DNA from: Rhynchonema sp. JSB1_4
Lineage: Eukaryota > Nematoda > Chromadorea > Monhysterida > Xyalidae
NCBI GenBank assembly: GCA_030248065.1
Contig: JASAMV010004148.1
Coordinates: forward strand, 21,754-85,753
Direction of reading: 5' to 3'
Length of the DNA stretch: 64,000 nucleotides
Both the position numbers and the translations under genes were made by a program. Shown here piece by piece: positions 1-12,500 of this stretch; the stretch's first letter is position 1, and the number at the start of each line of letters is the position of its first letter. The notes beneath the pieces are model-generated. The model was given only the letters and a program-made list of their open reading frames with translations, was not told the origin of the DNA and ran no database searches.

Positions 1-525
1 GAAATGCGATTCGTTGCACGATTTCGAACCCACCTGGAGCTTTCGTTGCTCGTTTGTCTCGCACCTGGCGGTCGATACACTTGTCTGTCTGGCTTTAATC
101 TTTGGCGGCGCGCAGAGTCTGGAGAGAGCAAAGGTATGTTATAGTCAGAGTTATTTTGTCAAAATTTACTGGCTCATTTGGCAAACTTTACAGCGACAAT
201 TTTTCATTTGATCCCCAAAGTCGAGTCCGGGCCAACGGCCGACCTCAGGCTCGGGCCGCAAATTTTTGACTTTCAAATATGGCCGGGTGGGTGTTTCGGC
301 CAGTCGGGCTGGGACTTTACCCGGTCTGATCCTAAACTCTTGGACAAACACAAACCTGTTTTTGGCGTCATTTTCCTTTTCACTTCGGTCGTGTAAGACT
401 TGTGATAGCGATCGTATTCATCTCTGGAAGTGGAAATGCATGGAAATGCATGAAGATCATAGCAATAAGGCAAAATAACACACTCCACCTCAAACACTGG
501 TTGCATCAAGGTACCCTCCGGGATG

Positions 526-929
526 TTCACAACCAGTGTAGTTCCTGGTCCGGCGCGGCGGTTAGTGTACCTACCCCTTTTTTCCGTGCGGCGGTTAGTG
601 TACCTCCCTGGGGGGGACGGGGGGGGGAAGACCCAAATTCAGGAAAAAGTCACTTTTTGAGGTAGAAAATTCGACCGATTTTTGGCCCTTTTTGGAAAAA
701 ATTCTCCATAAAAAGGGTATTTTGGCGACTTTTGACAACATTGGCCTAAAAATCACCCATTTTAGGCCTAAAAATGCCCATTTTAGGCCTAAAATTGCCT
801 ATTTTAGGCAAAAATTGAGGCGGTTAGTGTACCTGGCGCGGCGGTTAGCGTACTAGTGTACCTTGGTCGCGGCGGTTAGTGTACCTTAGGGGGGGACCCC
901 CTCCCCCCAGGAACTACACTGTTCACAAC
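526..929. mobile_element. hAT-type MITE with 8-bp target duplication
   Basis: The element proper is 534-921 (388 bp). It begins CAGTGTAGTTCCTGG and ends with the inverse, CCAGGAACTACACTG, and is flanked by the direct repeat TTCACAAC at 526-533 and 922-929. A CAGTG terminus plus an 8-bp duplication is the hAT superfamily signature. The interior holds repeated GGCGGTTAGTGTACC words, several TTTTAGGCCTAAAA palindromes and a G-run/C-run near the right end. No transposase is encoded, so it is non-autonomous. A partial relative lies at about 25785-25910. Confidence 0.88.
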
Positions 930-1162
930 TACAAGGTGCCTAACCTACCGTTCTTCCCCATCCCCCGGGGCTGATTTGGTTGCAAGGTACCTGCCCCTTA
1001 GGGGGAATCCCCATCGCCCAGTTACGCCGGACTTTCCGGCCAGCACTGTCCGGCCGGGCCGAGGTTTTCCATGGTCGGGTCGGGCCGGACAAAAAGCCGT
1101 CAGAAAAAACAGTCAAAAAAATCGGGCCAGGTCGGGCTGGCCGAGTTTTTCCACGGTCGGAA

Positions 1163-2367
1163 CCAGAGATTAGGATCGGGCCGGCCCGGTCCGGCTCGAA
1201 GTTCGGGCGGGGCCGGGCCGGGATTTTGGAGTTTTGCTCAATTGCTCAAATTTTAAGCCAAAAGCGCCTTTTTGACCAAAAATTTCCAAAAAGTTAGTAT
1301 TATGCACATTTTCTGTGGGACCCAAATGGGCCCGCGGTTCGCAGAAACCGAATCACAAACACATAAACATGTTTCCACAAGAAAATTTAGCAAATTTTGT
1401 TTTTTTTGACGATTTTTTCTCCAACCCAAAATCGGGCGGGGCGGGGCCAGTGCTGTGGCTACTTTTGCGGGGCGGGTAGGGTACATAGGTGGAAAAATCC
1501 GGGGCGGGTAGGGGGGTAGTGTACCTGGAATCTTGGGGGGATCTGGTTTGGAGGAGGGGGTTGAAGGTTTTTCGGGGCGGGTAGGGTACAATACAAGTTT
1601 TTTGGGTGCCTATTTTTATATGCTATAAAGTGCATATATCGCGCGTAGCGCGCGATTTAAGGGACTTCGGTCGAAATTTGGCCATTTTTGACCGAAAAAT
1701 GGGCATTTTGAGGTCAAAAATCGTGGCGGGTAGGGTACGAGAGCGGGGCGGGTAGGGTACCGGAGCGGGGCGGGTAGGGGGTAGTGTACCAGGCCGGGGC
1801 TGGTAGGGTACCATCAGTGCTGTGGCTACTTTTGCGGGGCGGGTAGGGTACATAGGTGGAAAAATCGGGGCGGGTAGGGGGGTAGTGTACCTGGGATTTT
1901 GGGGGGGGGGAAATCCGGTTTGGGGGGAGGGGGGGGAGATTTTTCGGGGCGGGTAGGGTACAACACAAGTTTTTTCGGGTGCCTGTTTTTATGTACTAAA
2001 AAGTGCATATATCGCGCGCAGCGCGAGATTTTTTGCACTTTTTAGGGTTTTCGGTCGAAATTTGGGCATTTTTGACCGAACAATGGGCAGTTTGGGGGTA
2101 AAAATCGGGGCGGGTAGGGTACCAGAGCGGGGCGGGTAGGGTACCGGAGCGGGGCGGGTAGGGGGTAGTGTACCAGGCCGGGGCTGGTAGGGTACCATTG
2201 GGGGGACCCCCCTCCCCGTCCCCCCCAGCCACAGCACTGGGCGGGGCCGATCTTTGGCTCGGGCCGGGCCACGATTTTGGACTTTCAAATCGGGCCAGGC
2301 CGGGCCGGAGTTTTGGTCAGTCGGGCCGGGCCGGGCCGAGGTTACCCGGCCCGATCCTAATCTCTGG
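1163..2367. mobile_element. GC-rich terminal-inverted-repeat element interrupted by a hAT-like element
   Basis: A perfect 22-bp inverted pair, 1163-1184 (CCAGAGATTAGGATCGGGCC...) and 2346-2367, bounds a block of repeated CGGGCCGGGCCG words. Without the hAT-like insertion at 1448-2239 it would be about 400 bp. I found no clean target duplication. Related diverged GC-rich sequence lies at about 220-345 and 1020-1160, so this is a repeat family. No coding capacity is seen. Confidence 0.6.
1440..2247. mobile_element. Tandem-dimer hAT-type MITE (GGCGGGTAGGGTAC family)
   Basis: The element is 1448-2239. It starts CAGTGCTGTGGC and ends GCCACAGCACTG, flanked by the perfect 8-bp duplication GGCGGGGC (1440-1447, 2240-2247). 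A second full left end occurs internally at about 1816, so two units share one right end. Each unit carries several copies of GGGGCGGGTAGGGTAC and a GCGCGC hairpin (about 1639-1658 and 2010-2025). It is non-autonomous. A monomer in opposite orientation lies at 52602-53020. Confidence 0.85.
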
Positions 2368-3156
2368 TGCTGGTCGGACGGAACACCTCTGAAACTGACT
2401 GACCTCTCAATTTGGTTTCTGACAATGTGTTTGATAAATCCGTGACCCATATCCAATCGCCGACTTGTTCCTTCGTCCATGACTTGCAAGCCGCTGACAT
2501 GAAAACACAGGCGAATGAATACAGCACGCACAGCAACAACAGCACAGACAAAAACTCCAGCAGGGTAGTACCACTCAAAAAATCACGAAAACGAAAGAAA
2601 GAGATCGGGGCAAAGGGGAGGGAGGAAACGAACATGGTTGGAACATTGGTTGGAAGCAATAGGATCTGCTCGTTGTGCTTTTGGAGGACAATTGGTCGAA
2701 CGAGGCCTGGCACGTCGCCCGTCTGTAAAAACAGGAAACGAAAAAAAACTAGAAAAAAATCACTTTTGTTACGTCGTAACCAGGAACAAGGGCAAAGTTG
2801 TGGTATTGTTTTGTTTCGATTCAAACAAGTTTGTGTGTCACGCAGATTCACCATTTCACTTTTCAGCAACAAAATAACAAATTTTATCATGTTGTCAATT
2901 TGTTAGCAGAACAGTGGACGAAAAGGCTTTCAACAAAAAACAGAAACGAAATCGACAAAAGATTTAAAAACCCAAACCTAGCCAATCCTATCTGCATGCA
3001 GTGTAAAACAAGCACTGAGAATATACTTTCAAGCGATCGGGGCAAAAGTCGACCCGTTTGTGTTACGCATCTGCGTTTGTTGGTTGTGAATTGGTGCAAA
3101 ATAATTTGGCAGACCGAATTCGGAACTGTGAAAAGTTGTAGGATCACCAATCATGA
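2368..3156. other. Intergenic, no gene recognised
   Basis: The region is rich in AAAAC/GAAAC runs. Open frames on both strands are low-complexity and show no recognisable motif or splice-consistent extension. It is the 3' flank of the minus-strand gene ending at 3157. Confidence 0.5.
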
Positions 3157-5787
3157 TCATAATTGTTGGAATGACTGTGGTGTCCCGTGGATATTCGGCG
3201 GGGCATCCGTTTTCGGCAGTTTCATATTCATCTGGTGAATGGCATCCAGGTTCACCGGTGCATTCGTGATCGCCTGTTGGAACAACTGTAGACCGGCGCT
3301 GTTGATAACCTGCAGATCAGATGGTAAAATTGCCCAGTTACGAGGAGAGAAATGCCTTTGTTTCGGTTCGCACAAACAAGGAAGTTTTACCCGAAACGCT
3401 AGCATAAAACTATGTATGTGTTACTACAGCATAGTGTGTCGTGTGTGTGTGTATTTGGTGTCACTTAGCTATCTGGAGCATCCGCACTGGCGATGATCTG
3501 GAGCACCACAAGTCTGCGGACCCAAGTCGACGCCGGCAACCAAAACGCACGTTGAATTCGACTAAACAATCACTACCATAACATATGTACATACTTATAC
3601 ATACTGTAGGTGCATCGGTGGTTGTTCAAGTTAGAGCAACCATAAGCGCTTCTGTCCATTGGAAGACACAAGGGTGGGTCAGTTCGCGCTGCGATCCGGC
3701 TTCACCAGGAGTACCTGTGCCCTCTCGGTTACGTTTGACTGACTAGACTATGTATCTGATGCCCCATACAGTGGCACTGAACGCCAGTTGCCGAAATCGG
3801 GCTCGTGTTGGCGTAGTTTGCCTTTACCTAGATATACATACAGTAGCTGCTGAAGCATTAGCGTACCACACACACTCACCGGATTCTGATAATCGCGCGC
3901 GTAGGCGTTGGCCATTTTCAGAAACAGTTCATTTGCTTCGTTATTGTTATTAACATTGTTCGCGGCAGCAACATTGTTCACCACGGCGCCCAGCGAAACT
4001 GCAGGGGGCTGCACCATTGTGGGCAGGTCACTGTCTGTACTTGGGACCGCCGGTAGGTGCTGTTGTGGAAGTGTCTTTCGTTTTCGACTGGCTCTTGGTT
4101 TGGGTGCGGAATGTTGCACGAGCGGTTTCGAGAATACCGCCTGTGCTGGATTCATTAATGGGTTCAGCAACTCCAATTGTGGCTGTTGTTGTGGCATCAT
4201 CAGTGACTGCTGCGCACTGGTGCTGGTGGGCTGATGTTTCACTCGAGAACTCGAAGGTCGATTACTCGGGTTGGTATTGTTACCCATCGGTTTCACAATT
4301 GGTGCGTTCATTTGTTTCTGAATTTGGCGCACTGCCAACTCGCTGATGGTGCCATTTAGACGTCGATAGATCTCGCCGGTGGTCAGACCCAAGAGAATGT
4401 ACTCGCGTACACGACGCTCCGTGTCGGTGGTTGGATGTTTGAACTGGAGAGAGAACAGTAGTTGAAAGTATTATGTATGCCTTGAATCTGACATAAGCAG
4501 GATCATTTTGGCTGATATACGTGAATGGTCATGATAACAAAAGAACAAACACAGCGCTCAAGCTTTCTGATGCGGTCCTACCCTGCCCAGCACCCCGTGA
4601 CATTCGTTGTTCATTGAATACTATGATCAAAAGCCAACACTATTGACGAGGTATGTAGTTTTTAGGGAACCGTAGATTGACAACGCGCTAGATCAGGATC
4701 ATTATTGCCTTTGTCACAAATTCAATCAGCAACGCGGTCCATCAAAATTGTTTCTGCCCAGCAAATACAGCAAGCACAACTCACGATTTTCACAGGAATG
4801 TCCACGGTGCGTCCATGCTCGTTGACAAACGGAACAACCTCTCGTCCGCTCGTGTTGTAGACTTTCTGCAATTGAGGGTACCGGTCAAGCTCGTCTCTAA
4901 CAACAGTGGTTCAGGCTTGAGCTTTAGCCTAGGTTGGGTTAGACTCAGGTTTAATGAGTTCAGTCACATGTTTGGCCAATAACAACCTGCAATCCATACA
5001 AATACGGGTTGTCGGTGTTGAGAAACTGATCGCTGTACTTCAGCCACCACCATCTGATGCTGTCGATGTGACCAACGTATTTGCCCAATAAGTCGAACGA
5101 GAGATGCGTCAAATATTTGGCAGCACACACGCGCATCTTGTAGTCCATGTCGACACGTACGGCTCCGTGCGCTGCCTGAGAACGAAATCGAGGGCTGGTG
5201 GCTGAGGTGGGATATTATCGACTCACTTGCATTCTAGAGTACGTTCTTCAACAAAAGGCGCACATTTTCAATCACGTGAAAGAACACTAAGCGCGCAGGT
5301 AAAACCGGCATCTCAAAATCAGGTCTGATACAATAAGCTGACCACATTATGTAAGCAAATCTCGGCATCGTCTGGCGAGGAGCCTTTTCTCGAGAAATTT
5401 CCTGCGGTGCTGAGCGTGATACCAATAAAAGTCAGATATGTAACGAAAACTGAGTGCATACATGTATTAACAAACACAATACCAAAGCCCGCAACGCACG
5501 ATTTTCTTCGGAATCGTCACGATCTCATTGCCGTTCATGTTGAATTCAAATCGGTCGTCCATCTCCCTGTACCAATTGGGCGGCAACGCATACGGTCGCA
5601 GACTACCGGTCTCCCGATCCGAGCACCAGCGTTTGAGCGAAAATCGACTGACGCGACTGTGAATGTCCAAATATCGCCAGTCGTAATTGGTGATCCGGAC
5701 CACTTCTGTCCAACGAAATCGGTCCTCTTCAGAGTACGAATACCGACTTCGACCGTTGGAATCAGCCCCAGATGATGTTGATGCCAT
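3157..5787 (-). CDS. Unknown 424-aa protein, probably nuclear, with Q/N-rich tail
   Basis: Five exons join in phase 0: 5787-5500, 5175-4987, 4865-4785, 4443-3880 and 3309-3157 (stop TGA), giving 424 aa. The start at 5787 is chosen because a strong acceptor (TTTCTTTTCAG) sits 10 nt upstream; an upstream in-frame ATG at 5811 would span that acceptor. Residues 1-96 are polar with aromatic clusters (FRWTEVVRITNYDWRYLDI). Exons 1 and 3 both end in a similar 'G.E.V...IP.KI' segment, hinting at an internal duplication. Residues about 190-225 look helical (TERRVREYILLGLTTGEIYR). The rest is Q/N/P-rich with a basic SRKRK patch that could be a nuclear localisation signal. I do not recognise the family. 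The gene structure is well supported; the function is not. Confidence 0.75.
3785..3828. repeat. Solo terminal repeat of a TA-flanked MITE family
   Basis: The sequence GAAATCGGGCTCGTGTTGG...TTTGCCTTTA matches the right end of the MITEs at 15453-15643 and 36082-36276. No matching left end is seen nearby, so this is a single terminus in the last intron of the 424-aa gene. Confidence 0.6.
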
Positions 5788-6531
5788 TTTGTGCTCTCTG
5801 AAAAGAAACATGGACGGTTTCGAAGCGAAAAATCAATTATTGTGGTGTGTGGTTTGCTTATGGACAGAACCGCACGACACAAATGCAAAACAAACAAATG
5901 ATGGTGCTCTGCTGCGCTGTCTCAGCCGTGCACTCTGTATCATACACACAAAAGGAGACCAACAGTGCCTGAACGGAGTGGAGGTAATGTTGCAGCGCCC
6001 AAATGTTTAAGATACCCAAATAGTGCTTGCTGGGTGTTGTTTTTCCTGAGATTCGCCTTTGACTCAGTGAACGTGCAAAGAGCTCTCTGTGCACACCACA
6101 TGCGCCACCACTGACTGTGGAAAAATCAACAGCGCAATGAGACATGCTGATCGCCCATGGCACATGCACATGAGGTTGGTCCCGAAGCTGTGGCACGGGT
6201 CGTCACATCACGACATTTTCGTTGAGCCTGGACGTTATGTTCATGGTCACATAACGGCATGTACTTCGTGATGCCGGTGTGTACAGTGGTGCGCGCCCCA
6301 CGCATGTGCCATTGTAGCACACACCTGCTGCTTACATATACATACTGTACATGCCACATCCTTACTGCACACATGAGCCACCACAAACTAGTTATTGTGC
6401 ATCTGAGTGAACCCAAATAATTCTGCACTTTGTTACTTTCCTGCCGTTGAGCGGACCGCAGCAGCTCCGCTCGGAATAAATCCTTGATGTAATCACTTCT
6501 GGTGTGTATTCCTTGTAAATTTGAAATCAGC
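5788..6531. promoter_or_regulatory. Divergent intergenic/promoter region
   Basis: About 740 bp separates the start codon of the minus-strand 424-aa gene from the signal-peptide exon of the first CCP gene. It must hold both upstream regions if the models are complete. It has TACATATACATACTGTACATG-like alternating sequence at about 6336-6352, but I see no unambiguous TATA box or initiator. Confidence 0.4.
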
Positions 6532-9500
6532 ATGCATTTAGTGCTCTGGTTGTGGTCTTTTGGACTGCTGCTTCAAAACGGTGAATGTTTCTGGTGGTTA
6601 ACACAAGGACCGGCAGTGCTTCCGTTGGCGAAAGACAGTTAGTGCCGTTCAGGTCGAACGTTTTTTTTGCGAATTGTTGTTGTTCCGCTCACAGTAAGCG
6701 CATTTATGCCGATAATACGGCCCGGGCTCGGAATGTGCGACATGCTCCAGTTTTTCATAATCAAAACGAAAAGGAATAACAATTTTGGAATAATAAAGAG
6801 AGAACTGTTCGCATTTTAAAACCTGCACGCTGCCGCGAGCAATTCCAATTTCGTTCAAAATAAAGAACTTTGAACGTTTGTAGAATGTGGTGATGCCTCT
6901 GTGATTGCGAGAGAGATTCACTCCGACTATTCGGTGCGGTACTGCTTCTGACAAAAATCCAATCATCATAAAAAACTTTACTTTCCAGGGGGTTGCCATC
7001 GGTTCTGGAACACATCGAATGACCGTGCCACGATCACGTACCAGCCCGAGCGTCGATTGATGCCATTGGGAGGGCGGGCCATCATCAAATGCGTATGGTT
7101 AGTTTCGGATATTGGATAGGATCCCACGGTATTTCCCATCTTGGCCGGAAAACTAAGCGACGCCATGTTGTCTGTGTTGACGATAACTTTGTGTTTTTGA
7201 ACCAGCACGGATCCGGCTGCATATAGAACCGCGATCGCTCACTGTGTTTACGGTCACGATGCCATGAAGTGCACACGCTGTGGTATTGGTCGCACAATGA
7301 CCATATAAGAATTCATCAAAATCAAACCTGATTTTCACGTTCAGTCACTCTTAACCAATGTGCTATTTGTGATTCTCACAAAACATTTTCAGCTGAAAAT
7401 AATCTGTAGCAGATCAACCACGTTGCCGCAGGTCTGAAACATTCTCTTTACTACGTGTTTTGTGTGGGATTGCGCAATGCAACGTCATTGCCCCGTCACT
7501 AGCCTGCTTTGCGATTCAGGAAAAAAATTGACCAATTCTTATAAGGTCATTGTGCGACCAATAACAACTTGGTGCACCATCCGTCTGTGAAAGCAGGCCG
7601 AAAAGGCGCAGATCACGCCACACAATTGCGCATAAGGTTGAAAAATTAACAGCAAACTGAAAGGATGTGCCCGTATTGATCACAGGCCACATTACATCGA
7701 GAATGGTCTGGAACAAATCGTACTGACTTGTGTGGCCAACAATCGTTGGGCGGGCACTTTGACTGGGGCAACCGCCGGCTTGAAAAATCCGCTCGAGTTC
7801 TGCGTAAAACGTAAGCCTCCAGTTGTTTCCGTCAGGTCAAGATCAAGAAATCCAGCACAAATGTTACAAAAATGTGGAGGCCAACTCAACATTCACCATG
7901 CACGCGAACTTTGTGTTCTGGGCTGATTCGATTAGGCTTGGTGACGAGACCTTTCGGAATAAAAGAACAGTCAATTGCGGTTATTTTGCTGTCATCAGCT
8001 GAGAAAGCTCATTTTACGCTGATTACGCAGTTCAGTGGCACCCGTACATACACATGTACATACATATCTTGAAAAATTTGTTTCAAAAGATTAACGTGGG
8101 GACCTACATATTATGTAAGTAGATCGTCTCCAATAATCCGATCGCTAGGTTTAGCATGCGGCCAAAGCATTGTGCACCAGGACAGATTTGCAAAAAAAGC
8201 GTTCAATACACACACGCCAATGGTCACGCACAGGCTGCAGCGTGTACGTGGACAACACAGTGTTGGTTGATCCAGTTGCGTCCACAAACGCGTGGGTGAA
8301 AAGTGGCGAGGTGATCCGAGTGGGATGTCCGAGCTTCAACGATCATCTGCTCGCAGGTTCGTTGACGAATTCGGATCGGCTTCTAATATTTGGTGCCAAA
8401 AAGTTTGCATTTACGAAATTGATTGTAAATGGCGCAGGCCAAGGCGTGTACTTCACAAATTACAAGATCCTGGCATGTTCGAAGGGAGAATGGAAGGAGA
8501 TGGACGGTTCAGCTGCACGTCCCCACGATTATTCATGTGTTCACGGTCGGTGTCGGGTCTCAGCTCTGACTTATTAAAACGCCCCAACTTTCTTTATCTG
8601 AATGTTGTTTAATATCAGTTGTCTTTTGTGATTATCTTCTTCTGTGATGTACCTACGTACATACCTTAGTGACCATGAGTCAGAGGGGTTTGAGTTCCCC
8701 GTTGTGTCGACGCTTTTTCAAAAGAAGCGAAGTCGATGCTGCACACTACCCGTTTGATGCTGCCGAAGAAGGCGGTCAAATTAAGCGTCACGTTATTTGC
8801 ATTTATCCAACTGTCAAATTTGATATTCCCCACGCTTCCAGTCTGCAACGCGCGAACACTGTACACAATCGTGCCCAATCTGAACGCCTCGAGTGTGCTG
8901 ATGCACAGCGTGCTGCCGACATATGGTGCGCGCGAGCATGTGCCTGCCAATGTGCATGGGGGATCGGCATCAGCCGCTTGTGTCGACGGATACGTCTGGT
9001 CGGACGGCATCACTGGCTCGAGGACCATACAATGTACCACAAATGGATGGCGTGTCAAGGATGTTCACTGTGTGGCTGGTTAGTATGATTTGAACCGATT
9101 TAGTGTATTTTAGACCTGACCACTGTTCTGTGCCTCTCACGTATACCGGAGCTCTCCGGTTACAACCCTCGGGCTCTATTCGGTAGCAGATCGATGGGAA
9201 ATCAGACTCAGAAAATGATTTTTATTCACAGATAGAGCCCCATGGGGCTTTATTCGAACCATCGGCCCCATGTAAAAATTTTGTACTTTCCGTATTTGGT
9301 TCATAATACATACTGTACTTACAATTACAGAACGCGTTGTGACGTAGGATTACTTGGCAACCAGTTTATTTGGTTCTGGAAAATAGACAAGAAATTTGAC
9401 CACAGCTCAGTTCAAATTATCATAGGCTTTGTTAATTTTTTACCAACAATTTTACACCAGAGTTTTGACACTCGAATAAAAACCCTGAATAGAGCCCCAT

Positions 9501-12500
9501 GAGCCTCTATTTGGATGGAACAGTGGGGCTCTGTTGGGGGGAGCTGTAACCGGAAAACTCCAGTGCCACACGACACGATACCGTTTCGAATGGGCCGTTG
9601 CGTGCTCATGCGACTCATTCAAGGCTTGAAACACAATGCTCGGGCACATCTAGAGCAGATTATAAGATGTCTAAGATCTATTCGTTGTACACTCACATGT
9701 ATGTACGACCCATGTTTGATCTGCTCGTTTCAGCCTGTGCAATCCCAGCTCCAATCGGTGTTCATGTCAGCGAGTCGATAACGTACACGAACCTAACGCG
9801 TGACGATGACTTTGTGTACGTGGCAGGCACGGCCACATTGCAGTGCGACAATCACCACATCTGGCAGGATGGCAGTGCGGACACAACCATTTTGACTTGT
9901 TTGGCCGCCGGTCAATGGTCGGTGTCGCTCAACTGTGTACCTGGTTAGTCAGTACTTATGTGCCACCATCTGATGATCTTAGTCCGATTTTTTAGTCACG
10001 AAGATGCAATAGGTGTACACCATGTGGTGTCTGTCACCATTTGCTAATCTTGACGTCCATGAGACGTGATCAGCGTCGGGCCGATCCTATCCAAGTTATA
10101 GGGCCCGACCAGCACGTTATAGTTGACATCGACAAGGACTAGCATAGCAACCAATGATTACCACAGGCATTCAGTGAAACATTTGGGGGGTTTTTGGGGC
10201 TTTAAGGGGTTCCCTCTTATTCAGTTTCCTCCCCCCCCCCCCCCCCCCGCTTCCCTTTTCTTTTACTTCCTGGGGTTCCCTTTTCTAAAGGGAACCCCCG
10301 GGGAAACGGGCGCAAAATTTTTTTCCTTTTTTTTTCCTACAAAAATTTTTCTTTTTTTTTGCTTTTTTTTGTCTCCCACTGCTCCGCGCCACCTCACCCA
10401 CCCTCCCCTCTCCGCGCCCCCCCCCCCTTTCGCCTTGCTGTGTGTTTTTTTTTTTTGTGTTTGTTGTCGCGCGGGGGGGCAGGGGCCCCCCGCCCTTTGT
10501 TCCAGTGAGCCAGTGTGTGCACACCATTCAGAGAAAAAAAGGAAAAAAAGGCGCGTAATTCTCACACACACCTCCTCCTCGCATCCAGATACACACTCTC
10601 TCATCCATACACCCGCTATTTTCATATTTTTTAGCCTCATCTCTTCTTTTATATTATAATATCTACCAATAAATAAAATAATAATTTTATAAGTATTTAT
10701 AAAACACACCCCGATATAAATCTCCTAGGATATTCCCCCTTGCCGAAAGCTGGATCCGCCACAGCAACTCTATCACAAAATACAGCTCAACTAAAATTTT
10801 CCTAATCCCCAACCTACTCCATAGCAATGAACCTCTTTCCAACTTTATACCCCAGTGTGCACGGAAACCATCACCGCAACCTCACCAGCCACGGTAACAT
10901 ACAGCAATGCGATCGCTGTAAATGCCGTGAATTATTACCTGGTCAGCGCGACTAATGACGCCAGCATCACATGCAGCACTGGGTTCACCGGCACCAATTT
11001 GTTGTACGACGTCACGCAAGCGACCTACTACGATGCAGCCCAGACGGCTGACTGCAGTGCTGCACAAACGTGGACTGAGGACGAGTGGACGTGTCCTGAA
11101 AGCAAGTTGCATGAATAACAAGCTTAATGGTATACGCAGTTTGTTGAGTATGTATAGTCCAGCCACGAACTCATGAGACGACTTTTTTTTGAAATTGGCT
11201 CTGCATCGAACAACCATCATATAAAAAAAAAAAAATAAAAAAAAATTATCAAAATAATTAACAAAACTTTCTCTTTCTTTTTTAAAACTTTATTTTTACA
11301 AAATTATTATCTACTATACATCTATTTTATTCTTTTACAATCACCGTAACGGCACCAGCCACGGTCACATACAGCCCACATGCGATCGCTGTAAATGCCG
11401 TGAATTATTACCTGGTCAGCGCGACTAATGACGCCAGCATCACATGCAGCACTGGGTTCACCGGCACCAATTTGTTGTACGACGTCACGCAAGCGACCTA
11501 CTACGATGCAGCCCAGACGGCTGACTGCAGTGCTGCACAAACGTGGACCGAAGACGAGTGGACGTGTCCTGAAGGCAAGTTGTATGAACAACCTTGATGG
11601 CTTATGCAGTTTGTTGAGTATGTACATCGAATCTCATTCTTTTAGTCTGCACGGAAACCATCACCGTAACGGCACCAGCCACGGTCACATACAGCAATGC
11701 GATCGCTGTAAATGCCGTGAATTATTACCTGGTCAGCGCGACTAATGACGCCAGCATCACATGCAGCACTGGGTTCACCGGCACCAATTTGTTGTACGAC
11801 GTCACGCAAGCGACCTACTACGATGCAGCCCAGACGGCTGACTGCAGTGCTGCACAAACGTGGACCGAAGACGAGTGGACGTGTCCTGAAGGCAAGTTGT
11901 ATGAACAACCTTGATGGCTTATGCAGTTTGTTGAGTATGTACATCGAATCTCATTCTTTTAGTCTGCACGGAAACCATCACCGTAACGGCACCAGCCACG
12001 GTCACATACAGCAATGCGATCGCTGTAAATGCCGTGAATTATTACCTGGTCAGCGCGACTAATGACGCCAGCATCACATGCAGCACTGGGTTCACCGGCA
12101 CCAATTTGTTGTACGACGTCACGCAAGCGACCTACTACGATGCAGCCCAGACGGCTGACTGCAGTGCTGCACAAACGTGGACCGAAGACGAGTGGACGTG
12201 TCCTGAAGGCAAGTTGTATGAACAACCTTGATGGCTTATGCAGTTTGTTGAGTATGTACATCGAATCTCATTCTTTTAGTCTGCACGGAAACCATCACCG
12301 TAACGGCACCAGCCACGGTCACATACAGCAACGCGATCGCTGTAAATGCCGTGAATTATTACCTGGTCAGCGCGACTAATGACGCCAGCATCACATGCAG
12401 CACTGGGTTCACCGGCACCAATTTGTTGTACGACGTCACGCAAGCGACCTACTACGATGCAGCCCAGACGGCTGACTGCAGTGCTGCACAAACGTGGACC

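Noticed and set aside
2412..2906. Long open frames on both strands (164 aa plus, 177 aa minus)
   Set aside because: Low-complexity Lys/Arg/Ser-rich or Phe/Leu-rich translations with no motif; mutual antisense shadows.
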